The notes under the pieces: generated by a model
The model's database searches: none
What the model saw: the letters and a program-made list of their open reading frames with translations, nothing else
Told to the model about the DNA's origin: nothing
Part shown: positions 11,826-26,400 of the stretch, piece by piece
How the letters are laid out: every line of letters starts with the position of its first letter
Numbering within the stretch: the stretch's first letter is position 1
Assembly (NCBI GenBank): GCA_009617715.1
Contig: VTFK01000008.1
Span: forward strand, 1,302,001-1,366,000
DNA length: 64,000 nucleotides
Source: Plectrocnemia conspersa
Taxonomy: Eukaryota; Arthropoda; Insecta; Trichoptera; Polycentropodidae
Direction: 5' to 3'
Translations under genes and position numbers: made by a program

Positions 11826-13900
11826 CCTTGTTTACTATTCAATCAATTATTTTCTTACGGTGATATTAGAAGCCGGTGCAGATAAAAATAAAAATATTAA
11901 AGTAATAGGGAAGGTTTGCCAAATTTTGTATCCAATTTTCACTTATAAATACAATTTACAAAAATATTTCGCGCGACCAAGTTTTTAATAAATAAATTAA
12001 TAATTAGCGAAAAACTATAGATAATAATAACTATTTACGATAAATTATTTCATTGCATTTTCTCAAGAGAATATACAGCTTATAACTAAATCAAACCAAA
12101 TTTACGCACTTCGTGGCAAACAAATCCTTGGCATTAACTTAAAATTTTTTTGATAATAAATCTAAAAAAATATAATTTTAATAATATCTCGGTATAAAAA
12201 TAGAGTTTTTAAGTATTGAATAAACTATTCCAGATATTCACGTTTCGTGAATAATTGTATACCTACATTTCCTTTGCAATGAATATTGGTAAAAGGAAAA
12301 GACAGTTTATAATTTATATTTTATAAATTATTTTATTATTTATAAATTATTTTAAAATTATACAAAAATATGGTATTTCACACCAGTCTGGCACTTTACT
12401 GGTGTGCTGTAATGGTCAAGAATTTATGAATGACCATGCAAAAATGAGCAAATTAACTTGTATTATACACTCAAAAGACTAGTATACTTTTTATGTATAT
12501 ATTATGTAAAAGTAATAAAAAATGTACTATTTATATACTTTATTATTATTTTAGTTTAAATAAATATATAATTTATTTTTATAGCACATTAAAATAATAT
12601 AAGCGTGCAGAAAATATTTAAGTATTTTATAATAAAAAAATAATACATACAAATACAAAATAGTAATTGCTAAGCTTATACCTACGTCAATTGACTCATA
12701 TAAAGTAATACAAAAAAACAGTTCATTGTTATATGAAATGACGTCGAGTACAATTAGATCAGAAAACGTCAGTTGCTGATGAATTAATTAAATAAAAAAC
12801 TATAACTTTCTTATAACATATTACATATAAATAAAATTATAAAACACATACAATTTAAATATATGTACATAAAATATGAGCAGTTGTACTATGTTGTAAT
12901 GTAAATAAAAAATACAATAAAAACAGTTAATATTAAGTCTTAAGTTAATCACTCGAACTAGGTTTTTAAAAATCTTTTTAACACATTGTAGTATATTGCT
13001 TTAAATCATTTACAATTGTCTCCAAGACACTATATTATATTTGTGTGATAAAATAATAAAAGTTAAAATAAATAGTTTAACTACTAGGATATGCAGAACG
13101 TAAATATAAAAACATTTTTTTACTCGGTTTGCAATCTGTCGTTTCAGTTATAGTTGATTAGATTTAAACTATAGATTTTTAAGCATAAGTATATGTTTAA
13201 AATAATTTTGGGTGTAAGTCCTATATTAGTAGTTGCTTACAGCTCATAAATGTATACCCATTCGTAACTATGAAATTTACCTAGTCGGGCTTTTGCAATG
13301 TAATACTAAAGTACTGGTTACAGTGTCACGAGTTAAGCATCTAAACCACCTATTTTTTTTATTTTATTTATTGAAAAACTTCTATTGCAATGACAGGCGT
13401 GACCCAAATGCGTTACAACCAAGTAAACACAATCAACAACCACTTAATAAGTATTGCATCATAATACTTAAATTATATACTGTAAACTAGTAACATTTAT
13501 TTTATTATTAATTAACTAATATTACAATTTACAATTATTATATGTTAATATGCACGTCATAGCCAAATTTTATTTTTAATTATTTATCACCATATTCATC
13601 AGCAATATTAAGAAAATATATTGTAGAATACATTCAATTATTAAACAATAATTAAAACATTTTATGGTTACTTTAAAATTAAATAAAAATACTTTTAATT
13701 AATCGTAACATAAGGTTTAAAAAATTCTATAAAATAAATGAAATTACGGTGAACATTTTTTCAATAAGCAAAATGTATATCTGTTGTATTTTAATATCTT
13801 ATAAGATGTCATTCATCTGATAGTTTTATGACGAAATTAAATTAAATACTACCACATACTGGAGCGTGGGTTTTATAACATTTTCTCTCATTTAGGCAAT
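11826..13900. other. AT-rich DNA, nothing recognised
   Basis: Long AT-rich stretch with chance frames only. No exon with supported splice sites was found. Confidence 0.5.
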
Positions 13901-13929
13901 TTAAATTCGTAAATACACATATTGGAATT

Positions 13930-14439
13930 TACGGAATCTGAACTTTACAGCTGACCAACAACTTACGAAAGTTCCGCGTGACCTTGCTCAAGTTCACGTG
14001 GCTCGCAACGAGCAGGTGTCAAGAATTTACAAGCAACACAAATCATGCCGCAGAATCCTCATGCAAACGATCTCTGCGAGAAGAAAGGGGTAGGAGCCAC
14101 GGTATAAGACAAGAGAGTGACCTAATTGCGGGCCAAACGAGTTGTGAAATCTGAGTACGACGGTCGGACGTAGGCAGTCGGCTGAGCTTTCACAGAGTTT
14201 TCCGACAGAGACATTAAGCACATTGGAGAAAAACATACTGAAGTGTATCAATATAGTATGTGATAATCGACAACATCGTGAAATTCCATAAACCAATTAT
14301 ATTGTAATTTTCAAATTAATATTTTAGAATAGTGTTTGGTGTTTTAAAACTGTGAAGTGCTCTAATTGTAATGGATCATAAGTGATTTAGCGGTTTTTTA
14401 TTATAATTTAGCTATCAAGCGCAACGAGACTCAACGAAG
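13930..14439 (+). promoter_or_regulatory. probable promoter and leader of the secreted-protein gene
   Basis: A segment of clearly higher GC and CpG content lies in AT-rich surroundings, just ahead of the ATG at 14440. It contains a TATA-like TATAAG at 14103-14108 and CAGTC/CAGT initiator-like motifs near 14176 and 14198. Transcription is inferred from composition and from the adjacent ATG and splice donor; the start site itself is not established. Confidence 0.4.
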
Positions 14440-14448
14440 ATGATTAAG
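14440..14448 (+). CDS. exon 1 (inferred) of the secreted-protein gene
   Basis: ATG ATT AAG is followed by a GTATGC donor and preceded by CAACGAAG. It supplies Met-Ile-Lys in phase 0 to exon 2, which begins inside a signal peptide and lacks its own start. Other upstream ATG exons cannot be excluded. Confidence 0.45.
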
Positions 14449-17400
14449 GTATGCTAATTTTAATGATATGTTTATTAGTGTAAGTAAATAGCGGATTAAT
14501 GTGGGTGTAGTTGTTTAAAGAAAACAGTTATTGAATTAATTAGATGATGAAGGTGTAACAGACTAGTTTTACTAATATGATACTTAACTGTTATTTGTAT
14601 CAAGATAAATATTCATATTAGTATTTGGAACATACATTATCTAAATACATACATATCTTTCTTGTCATATTTAGATATAAAAGTTAAATTAGGGGAAAAT
14701 TTATTAGTATGGCGTTTCCAGATTTTTCTCAAGTGCTTAAATAATATAATTATTATTTATTGAAAATCAATACTATATGAAAAAAATATGTAAAACTAAT
14801 GATACCCATATTATTTCAAGATCATTGTTCTTTTCATATTGCATTATTTATATGATTTATTAGTTTAAGTATAGGTTTAATTATAATATAATACAAAATT
14901 TAACCCTAAATTTTGTTTTTAATTATTTACTTAATTTTGAAATAAAATTATTTAATTTATTTGTAAGTAGAAAATTAAACTAAAATCAAACATAAAAATA
15001 ATAATATAAAGATCACATATGTTCGAAAAATAATTTTAAATAAGAGCTTACATATAAGAGTAATAAAAAATGTAAATGTACATGTTAAAAAATATTCCAA
15101 CGAAAGTATACTGAACAGTGAATTAATAAATTATTAAGAGAGTTTTTAAAATAACTCATTTTCTATTACAAATTATACTCATACTTAATATTATGGTAAT
15201 AATATCGTCGCGCGTAATTAACACTGACCTTAAATGCACTAACCTGAATTTACTAAGTATATGCAACATATCTATATTTGCCAAGACGGTTATGTATGTA
15301 TGTATATATGCAGATATGTATACATCAAGTACGCGCACATTCGTCGGTGTTTCTCAAATTATAAGTATGTAATACATAAACAATAATAAAATAAAGGATT
15401 TTTTTCTTATACATACATGATATTCTCTATGAGTTAAGTAGCTCATTATTAGAGAATTTTTAATGTCTAATATATACGACTAAGCTAGATTTTAATTAAT
15501 CATCACGGCATTCATCCGTGAGATTAGAAAAATCTAGGAAATTCTAATTTGCTATAATCGATCATATTAATAATTATATAATATTCATTAATTTCGATCT
15601 CCAAGACACGATTGGAATTAAATAAAACATTTGGATGCATATGGGATTCATAACAGGGACTTTCATGTAACAGTCACCGACTTAAAACACTTGCCTATCA
15701 TGCTAGTTGAAATCATACTTTGTAAAAAAAATCTGCCCTGTGCAATTACACATACTGGTACCTCCCCTCAGTGCGACCGACAAATCACAGGGTAGATATT
15801 TAAAAGCATATTAAATATGTATTTAAATGTGTTCTATATAAACTATTTCACATATACATATTTTTTGTCAGTTAAAATTGTAAATGTGAAGCTCGTAACA
15901 AAGTATAAATAATATTGGAAAGTACTTGTTAAATTAATTTTATCAAACTAAATATTGCTAAAACATTTAGAAGGAAAAATTGTCATTTAAATAGCAACGT
16001 GAATTATGAAAAAAAACATCGAAACATAACACGAAAGATCTACTTAATATCCGTATGTATATTGTAATTTAGTTACCTTAAGACGTCCGCTGACGTTTTT
16101 ACCAGTCCAGTGGAGAAGTATGGTACACCTCCTAATAAAAAATAAACAATATATAGTAACGCTAATTTTGAACTACTGATAAAATAAAAATAAGTAGGCA
16201 GTCAAATGCATATTAAGCCCCTACCTTATAAAATATTTATTTAGACAACTATTTAATTTCCCGACTGTAAAACAATTTTGTAAGGAATTATAATACACCT
16301 TACTTAAATTTTCCGAATGTTTTACAAATATGTATGTCAATAAAATAATTTTATTTATCTTATTTTATATTAATAGCTTTAATATGTATATCTGGTATAA
16401 TATGCCAATTAAGAAACTTATACTATCCTGTCACATTGATTTATATTTCCCTTGTCAATCTGTCAAACTACTATCGTTTCGGTAAAAACGCCTGGGGCTT
16501 GTTCCAGCACGCGTCGATTGATACTCGTGTATAAAAAAATAACAGTAAGTAAAAGTGATTTTAAAAAGTATTATAGTAATGATAGATTTGCCATCGATAA
16601 TTGGACTGTCTAGAAAGTGGTGCACATACCTATACATGTTAAAATGTGTTATTAAACACACATTTTGTTAAACGCACGATTTATTACGATGGTGATTAAG
16701 ATCATTGACTAAACTGGATTCTAGAGAGTGAAGAGTACCACAATTATTTGCCACAAGACTCTGAAAGCCTAATTGAATCTTTCAAAGGAATCCGGTCGTG
16801 TGTCACACGTCTCATTAAATACGATCGTATCGCGCTTGAAAGTAAAATGTACATAGATATTTTTTCTGATGGAGTGATTCCAGATTATGTCTTATCTGAT
16901 GGGCATGCTTGTAAGCTGAATGCTTGCGAGATGAATGTAAGATATTCACTATATTACAATAATTAAAGCGGCATTCGTACCTATCTTATTCTGTATGTTT
17001 GTAATTACATTTTTGCTACTTGACACAAGATTGTGTTTGAGGAGCAATATAAAAAATATATCATTAGAAGTAAATAATAACTATATAACATGGCAATATT
17101 CTTCTGCAATCTTTTCTCTTTACAAATAAAAATATTAGCATAATTCTTAACTATATAGACAAATTTAAATTATTCATAAAATACTGTATTCATAAATAAC
17201 TCAATATTCCTGTTGAGTTACGATATATTTGTGGGTTGAAATATCTTTATAAGTATGTTAAATCAATTATGACGCGTGAGAATAATGTTTATGAATTAAA
17301 TCATTATATAGAGAGAGCCACAAGTCACTTTACAATTTAAAAAATTAATAACTTTTTGGAATTTATAAATTATTTTATTTTTATTTTACATTCTAATAAT

Positions 17401-20400
17401 AAGGACTTGTTTAAATGTTCTTGACCAGAGAACATACAATAATTATTTGTATTAAATAAGTTTTTTTTTAATTAGCAATATGGCAGAAAGAATTAGAAAG
17501 AAAAATCCGCTCAAGTCTTCTTCAGTAAAATTTTAGATTTATTTTTGTAAGGATATTCTTTAAAAAAAAAACGAGTGTTTGTATCGCTTCTTTAACTTAA
17601 AAATAATATTGGTGGAGTGATTTTAATGATAGAACAAGGTATATTTTATTTAGTTTTTGCGAGTGTCACTTAACCCTTTAAGTGCTGAATTAATTTTCTT
17701 AAAAGTAACATAATTAGTAAATTATACGGTAAAAAATAAATTTAAAGACTTGTTTTCATATTTTTTTTATATGTTTATATTCATTCTATGCTGCATCTAT
17801 ATCCACCTTCAAGATTAAATCTTTAATTTTATTTTTTACTTATATGACTTCATATGAAAATTAATTTAGCACTTAATTTTTTTATTGAGCGAATTGCGCA
17901 CTTAAGAGCCATACACAGTGATTTGGATTTATCTGCACCTAGCACATTAAGAGTTTTATAAGGATAAAAATAAGGGTCATGTATAATTTTTTTTTTATGT
18001 CAAGTTAACAATTTAAATGATGTGTAGAATATAAGGTTAAATGCAAATATAAAATATATATATATATAATTAAACCATAAAGTGACTTTTGGCCAAACTC
18101 GTATGATAAGGTATCAGACAGTATTTTATGTTGATCTATTAACAATATAATATTTAATTATTTTTACATCAATTATAAGTATACATCAATGACAAAAACT
18201 ATTAAAATATTTACAAAAATTACAAATTAATCTCATTAAGCTTGACCTAATAAAAATTATAGTTGCATTTAAAACTTTCATAAGGTTAAGTTTGATTTGG
18301 TCAATCCGCTTAGATTAAATTTAAGTTTGAACAGCAAATTAAGTTTTAAAGTAGCATTTAATTCACTAGCAAAAATAAATATCTACCGGTGAAATTGAAT
18401 TCGGATATGATTTCACTGAAACACCAGTGAAAATATAACTTCACTGGTAAAACACGTGCACTGTAAGATAAACCATAAACCAAGTTGTAATTGCTTGTTT
18501 TTATTCGTCTTTATTTATTGCCAGCGGTATATTGTTCAATACTGGTATTGGTTTTAAATTCAAGATAAAAACAGCAATACGTAAAGCTTCTTATATAATC
18601 TCATTATTGAACCAACATTTATTGTATTTTTTTTTGGTATACCATGACAGTCGTTACAACGGGATAAACACAATTAACACCCGTATTTAAATGGTGAGAC
18701 ACTAAACTGAGATCAATCTGTAAATTATTGACATATATTTGATTAATTATAAAATATTATAACAGCTTACAGTCAATACTATACACGATTTAATTTTTAT
18801 ATTCATACATGAAATTAGAAAAATATTGGTAAACCTAACCTATGGTTATCGACACACAAATTCTGATCTCTCAGACAAAATAAAAATTGAAAAATACTAA
18901 GGTTTATATGGGATTTGACTTTCAGGTATTAGTCATTGAATAAAACAACAAAATATTCCAAGACGCATTAGTTTCGAATTTTAGGGCTAAAGTTTAAATC
19001 ATAATCATTTAAAATAATACATGCTGCTTCTACATAAAAGTTAAAAAAATTATTACTATAAAAGTACAGACGTTTAAATGTGTAGATAATACTGGTACCA
19101 ATATATTTCATTATAAAATGATTAATTATCGATACTATGCTAGTATTTATAAGAAAATGTATCAGTGTCAGTTTGTAAAATTTAAAAGTATTTCTTATAT
19201 ACGTGTTATTGTATTTTTTATGTGAGTAAAAATGCACTAACAGTGTGGTTAAATGAAAGTTACCATGTGGTTTAAGTGAATTAAAACATACCAAATAAAT
19301 TGAGCACATTTTCGCGACCTTGAATAGTGTTACTAATAAAAAACTAATAATGATTGTTCGCGTTTTATTCAGACACAAATATTATTATTTTTGATTAAAT
19401 AAAATATAATAATAAATATATATATAAAGTGTTTAATGGCTCACTAATTATGCATTTTATACAAATATTGAAAGATAAAATTAAAAGTAAATGTCAGAAT
19501 ATGTGTCACGACATTCGAATTACTGAATAATATATGTTTAGTCATAAAAGCAAAGGACAATATTTAATTTGTATATTTATGTACTTGCTTATAAATATGC
19601 TTGCATATTTTTTTGTCTTATTTGACTGAACTATGTATTTATAAAAAAGGTCGTGCATCGTACCCAGCTTTCAATTTTAAACAAAGTTAGAAGTATATAT
19701 ACATATTTATATATATTTAATACATAATTCTAGTCACAATATACATTATTCACTTCATCATAATCAAAATAAACTTTCCAATGCATCAAAACAAAAACTT
19801 ATAATAACATTAATCGAATCAACTCAATTTTAACAACCCAAATAAACTCTCACTGATTTTGGAGAACAACCACAAAAAAAAACAGAACGCCAACCATTGG
19901 ATCGCTCGTTCGAAATCGACGCTGTAAAACCGCAAATTGATATAATTACATCGAGAAATGTGTTTCACCGCATTCTTTAAATACTGAAAAAAAGTTTTTT
20001 ATGTATTTTTTTATTTTAATTTGTGGAGAATCGCGGAGAAAACATTTCAATTTTTTAAGACACCCAAATATTATAATACAGCCAAATACATAATTCATGA
20101 AACTATTATTGTATGGAGCCTATAGCAATACTTCTCATGTTTAAGAATTTACTTGGATTAATTAGGTCTTCTTTGAAAGGCGAATTTATTTCATATTGGG
20201 CAATATCATATTCAAATGTGATCTCCAATAGAGAACATTTGCATTACATCGGTATGTAGTTGAAACGCGTTTTCCTACGTTGACCGATCGTTATAATCTC
20301 TCTAGAATTACATTTATAAACATCGTGTTTACAATAAGTATTAGGAGTCATTACGATCGTATTATATCTTAAGACCATACCCACAATCTATCACTTTCTA

Positions 20401-23400
20401 ATGTGCGGTGACATGGTCGGAGGCGGTTTCGGATCGTTTAACAATCGGTCAAACGTATCATCACGCCACTTTGCATAGTAGCATGCACGGAATGCAATTA
20501 GCGATCGGCTGAAAATTTTTGAAGATTGCATATTATTCGCAATGGGCAGACATGCGTGAAATCGCTAAACGTTATATGCTAAATGCGTAATTATCCATGC
20601 TATGTTGAGCATTGTCTGTGCTTATTTCGTGATAGTGCTAACATTGGAGAAGCATCAATAATGATGGTGGTGTGATGATTTACGAGCGTAAAATTCTTAT
20701 GGAGTTTTATAATTTTATTATGAGGTGCTGACATGCAGCATTGATTAAATGCAGTACAGAATAATCAACACTGAAAATTAGTAAAACTGATATTGACAAT
20801 AGATATCATTAAATTTATATTTTAGTCATCATTACTCGGTTCTGGTTAATGGAGCACAGAAATTGTCTTTGCTTTGTTGAACACAATTGTTTCGATATAA
20901 GCATTCGTTAGTTTAAAAATTCTCTATGTATTCGGAAATTGAGTTGATTTTAAACCAAGAAGGCGTTCCTAGATGTTGCTCTTATAAAAATAATGTCAAT
21001 ATTCCGTTATGTATGACAGATGTTTGGAAAGTAAAGATTACTATGTGTGTTTTAAATGGCCGTATAAATTTTTAACCCCGGCGAGTGATCGCACTAAAAA
21101 GATAGCAGTGCGAGACTTCTATTCTATTATAGACCAATTCCAAAATACAATGCTTTACAAATATTTTTTGAACCTCGTATCTTCACTTTCCGAATATATA
21201 AGTATTAATTATCAATTATTTTTAAACTTTCGATATTGGCGAATCAATAGATAACTTCTACTTTAGTTAAAAAAATATTATTTTATATTTTTGGATTAGA
21301 TTTTGTAGTTATCGTCAACATTTAAGCTAGTAAACAGCACTCATTTTTTTTATTAACAGAAAGTGCTTTCAATATAGTTAAGCCACATATATACTTTTAG
21401 TATATCATTGTCGTTTCCAACAACAATTAAATGCTCAAAATCTATCCTTAATCTTGAGATCAATGATTTAAATATTGGTACTCTTTCCTATAAAATAATT
21501 GTAAATGTACACTGAGTGTACATCACCGGAACGCACCGTAAATGGTAGATTAACAGCAATTCCGAATATAATACGTCAACTCTGTCTCTTAATAATGGTT
21601 AATATTATGAATCAGTTCGAGTTACTGGATAATTAAATTAGTCCGGATTTATTTATCCAGTAACTCTATCAGAGTTGATATATTATATTCGGGATTACTG
21701 TTAATATTCCATTTACAGTGCGTTCCGGTGATGTACACTCAGTGTACATTTACAATTGTGTAAAAATATAAATATGTTATTAAAAAAAGGCGTATAATGA
21801 AAGTACTATGATGTAAACGCCGAAAACTAATCAATACATTGTACATCAAACCTTAACTTTAAAAATCTAAAAAACTATCTGGGCATTTGGCTAAAACTAC
21901 ACGAAGCATTACAAATAAAATCCAGCTATAACGGAATATAAAAAAGGTTTAACGAATTCATTTTAAGTATAATTCAGATTTGAAAAGTCCGGAAAAAAGA
22001 ATAAAAATTAGCAACATATAAGAAAGATTATATTTTCACACTAATATTTAAATTCAGATCGCGAAGCATATTGTCAGTCAAACTAATGCGATTTTGAAAG
22101 TTTAAAACCATTTTTCAAACGCGGACGGATTAAAACCATGTATTTTAATGAAGATTGACCCCATTTTATCCAACATTTTCAGACGTTTAGACTGCAAATT
22201 AAAAATAATGTTTATATTGCTACCCAGAAGGAGTTGTTGGTATATTGCTTTAATTTGTCATTTTAATTTAAAAAAAGTGTTATAGACAAATACCTGAAAC
22301 ACACGTTTTTCAATTCCTATTGCATGGGCCGATTTATTCTCTTTCACCAAAAATAGGCAGCACTCTGGTAATACTGCCGTGACTTGTTCACTGGCACTGA
22401 AGACTACTACCGGCGGTGCCTCGTCTGAAAATTATTCGTATTATCATATTAAATTTCAAACATGTAATTAAATTGTAAACTTTTAATAAAATAATACTGC
22501 AGTGGCTTAATCGGTGTCTAATTGCTTGCTGGGAGTGACAAAAAAATGTTTACAGATTTTAAACACTCGAACCAATTTTATTTTTGTTTAATTAATAAAA
22601 TAAGACACGCAGATAAAAAAAACTTTCGTGGTGTTCGATTAGCATTTTATTACTCTAACCGGCCGGCGCTTTTATCTTTACTTTGGTGATCTAAGAACCC
22701 GCTCCGATAAAAATAAAAAATGCATGGGAATCGGCAGAACGCTTAGGGCTATTTTTATTTTTCAATTATCCAAAAAGGTTTTTTTTAAATGTTTTTATAA
22801 AGTAACAACAGCTGTTATTGACAGCTGAAGGGGCCTTATTTTTTTGTTAAAACAATTGGAAAATACCAACTCTAAGCTAAGCTCGAAATTTCAACGGTCA
22901 ATTAAAGAGAAATTATATAATCGAAGAAACCAGACATTGATGTCATTAATTAAATATTTGCAAAATCCAGAATCTTTCACCAGTCAAAAAAATATTGACT
23001 TCTTTAATTATTCTTCAAAAACAGAAATATGTAAAATTGGGAAAGATGATATTCGCAGATTATTTAATGGCTCGACGAATTTTAAGAATTTATCATTGGT
23101 GCAACAATTAGAGAAAGAAATTTCTTTAAAATGTTCTTTGGTGCAATAAAACAAACACTTTATGGATTAATGGAGAAAAAATTCAAAATATTTTAATCGA
23201 CGGGAAGAAAACAAATAATTTACAGTGCCTATTTGAAGCCTTGTTGTTTAAAAAACATCAACATCAACACAAAACGAGAGGAATTTTTCCACGGCCGAAA
23301 TTTTTTTAACAAAAAAAAGAACGAGGATGTTTGATTCTACTTTAGATGGCATGTGTTTTTAAATGGTTATTTTAAGAATAATATGTATTAATGTATCTGC

Positions 23401-26400
23401 AATACTTTACTGTACTACATACATTTTTTCATTCATCAAAATTACTCGAGAAATTTGAGAAGTGAAAATCATCAAGAAATCGGAATGCCTAGTCATAACA
23501 TATTGTTAAAAACATCTATTCATAGAATAGTGCAAAGTTTAGTGAAAAAACTTAGAATGTTTTAATGTTTTAAATAGCCGCTACCGCAGTCGTTGCAATT
23601 GTAAATTAATATTAATATAATGGTCTATGGTTCAGGTCTTCCAAATTCATCTTATAATAAAATCAATATTTTGCACGCCTATAAGTTTCTTAGCTCTTTT
23701 AAATCAATCAATTATCAAAATAGCATTTTATTAGATAACCATTAATGCATATAGCCCTCAATTGAACACATTAAAGAGTAATGTATCATATTTTCTTAGA
23801 ACAATAGTTTGCTAACTATATGAACGGTATCTATATGTTTTAGTGACGTCACATAAAATCTTAGCAAATGGTTCAACATTGACATTCACGTGTAGATATA
23901 TTTAGTTGCATAAGCATTGCGACAAGTTATATTTGAAGCGCACACGACTCATGTCAAAGGCGTTCTTGTATTTATATAAAAAATAGGTTTCGAATAGAAA
24001 AGTTAGTACCGGTAAAGAAATCGACCGAAAAGAGAGTAGAAAACGATAGAAATTATAACTCAAGAAACCTGTCTTGTGTGTGGTTCAAAATCAGAACGAT
24101 GGACATGGACGCGCTTCCATAACGACCGATCGACTAGAAGAGATTGACACGGACTAATTTATATATTGGCTGAAATTATATAGTGTGCGTAGTGTAATAG
24201 CTGCAAAATGCAGATAATTTTCATACAAAACGGTGACGATGAACCCAAGGCTGGTTCCGTAACGGTTGGCAAAAATCGTGAACTCTTTCCGCTTTCTCGT
24301 TCACACTTCTGTCATAATATCGTGAATTTAATCGTTACGAATTATGAATATGATATGAACAATTTCGTGTACATTAGTAAGCACCCAATATAACTAGGCT
24401 AGCTGCTCTACTTGCCACTGCTTGTCAATTGCTTCGGAAACTTGAACGCCTCTTTTTCCGGATATGCGGACATAGAGCTTCCGACGCACTATGTGTGACG
24501 ACGCACGATCCATTGATGACCTATAAAAGTGACATAAAACATCAATAATAGAGGTCCAAAAAAATTGAGAGAATCAATTGCCGATTGATTAAAAAAAACA
24601 CCGTATAAAACGCATGATATTCGATTAAATAAATTACGAGTATCAAAATAGTTTTTAATGTTTCGATTAAAAATATAACACTTGTGACATTATTTTTGCA
24701 ATACAGTTGATCTACATCCATATAACGGAATATATTTAGTACAGGACATTCACCTTAAGATTCTGAATACCTGTACATACATATAATATGTATATATTTA
24801 TTTAAATAGCTTTGACACCCATCCTGACGTAGAACAACTAATATTAGTTTAAATTAATTAGATGTGTATCAAAGTGCACATCTAAAACATCAATTATTAT
24901 ATTATGGTTTGGCGTATGTTAAACGTACCCATAAACAAGTATATAAGTCACACCTGCGATTTTTTTCATCCCGATGTCATACAGTGGTAAATTATACTTA
25001 AACTTTTTTGGATGAATAAACAATAGAGAGAAAGCGGCATAAAATTGAACAAGACATACAGACATAAGATATGCTTAACGTCCTTTTAAATATTTAGAAA
25101 ATATTCACATCATCATGAAGAAGATTTCTTAACTAATAATTTATTTACGCTTGAACTCATTTCCTTATTTTATGGCAAAGCTGAGGCTGCAGTATTTTTA
25201 CCATTTAAAAAAACCCTGCTTTTTTAGTAAATCATTAATGATTGTGGTTAAGCGCTTATATTTGTTCGTAGCATTTGTGGTGAAATATATTTTTAAAAAA
25301 AATAATCGTACAACTATTGTAGCATGATTTAAGGAAAAAGTGATTAGCGTGGTAAAATTTATTGCAAAAAAAGCAGTTTTTAGAAATTTAGAAAAAAATA
25401 TATTATAAAGAGATTGTCATTATTTTGATCTTCTCGGGCCGTTTAAATTTAATCATCAGGTCAGATAATAATTTTTAAATTTGTAATTGAAAATTCATAG
25501 ATTACGAAAGTCACTTAAAACCCCAAAAAAGGTGATTAATGCGTGCCGAAGACCTTCGTCACGCGCTAAATTTTTCATTATAATTTTTCACAAATGTCAC
25601 AATCACTAACGGCAGGCTTTAGTGAACCAACAACACGGTTTTCGTCTGCGACGTTTCAGTCACAAACCTATCATGATTCCTGAAATTCTTAGATACTAAA
25701 ATTCAGAATTACGTCTTCTACACTGACCTTCAAAAGCATTCGATAAAGTTTAGCATACTTCTTCCAAAATTAAGTAATTTAATTTCGCTTGTTCTGGAGT
25801 ACCGCAAAAATCCAATTTTACTCATTTTCTTTTATATGTTAGTACGTCAAGTATACAAACTCATTTTCAGAACGATATAAGACTTCTATCGGAGTACCTC
25901 AAGGATGCAATTTGGGTCTATTGCTTTTTCTATTGTTCATTAATGACATAGAAACAGCAAAAAATTGTGTTTTTTTGTTATATGCGGGTGACTTAAAAAT
26001 TTTTAAGAGAGTGTAGTCGATTTCGGATTCTCTCGATCTACATGAGGACCTCAATTACTATAACCGTTTGCCTTTTAGTGTAAAAATCACAAAATTTCAT
26101 TTTCAAGGTCATTGATCTCAGCGGAATATTCTTACCATCTGGGGTGATATATTCTAGACAGGTCTTCCTTTCAAAAAACACTGGAAATTCAACCTGCACA
26201 TAGCAGACGCACAGAAGCATAAACTACATTGAATCCATTGCATGCATCACCGCTGTTACCAGTACTAAGACCCTATGAGTCCAACCCTTATGGGTGGGCA
26301 CCCAGCTTATAACGGCCGGGTGAGCGGGTCGTCGAGGAATAGTCAAAGTTTGCGATAAGGCGTCGAGGATGTCCAGCTTCATTATGCTTCCTTTAATAAT

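Noticed and set aside
15733..15796. inverted CTGCCCTGTG/CACAGGGTAG as a separate element
   Set aside because: The arms are about 10 bp with a mismatch and no target duplication. Too weak to call.
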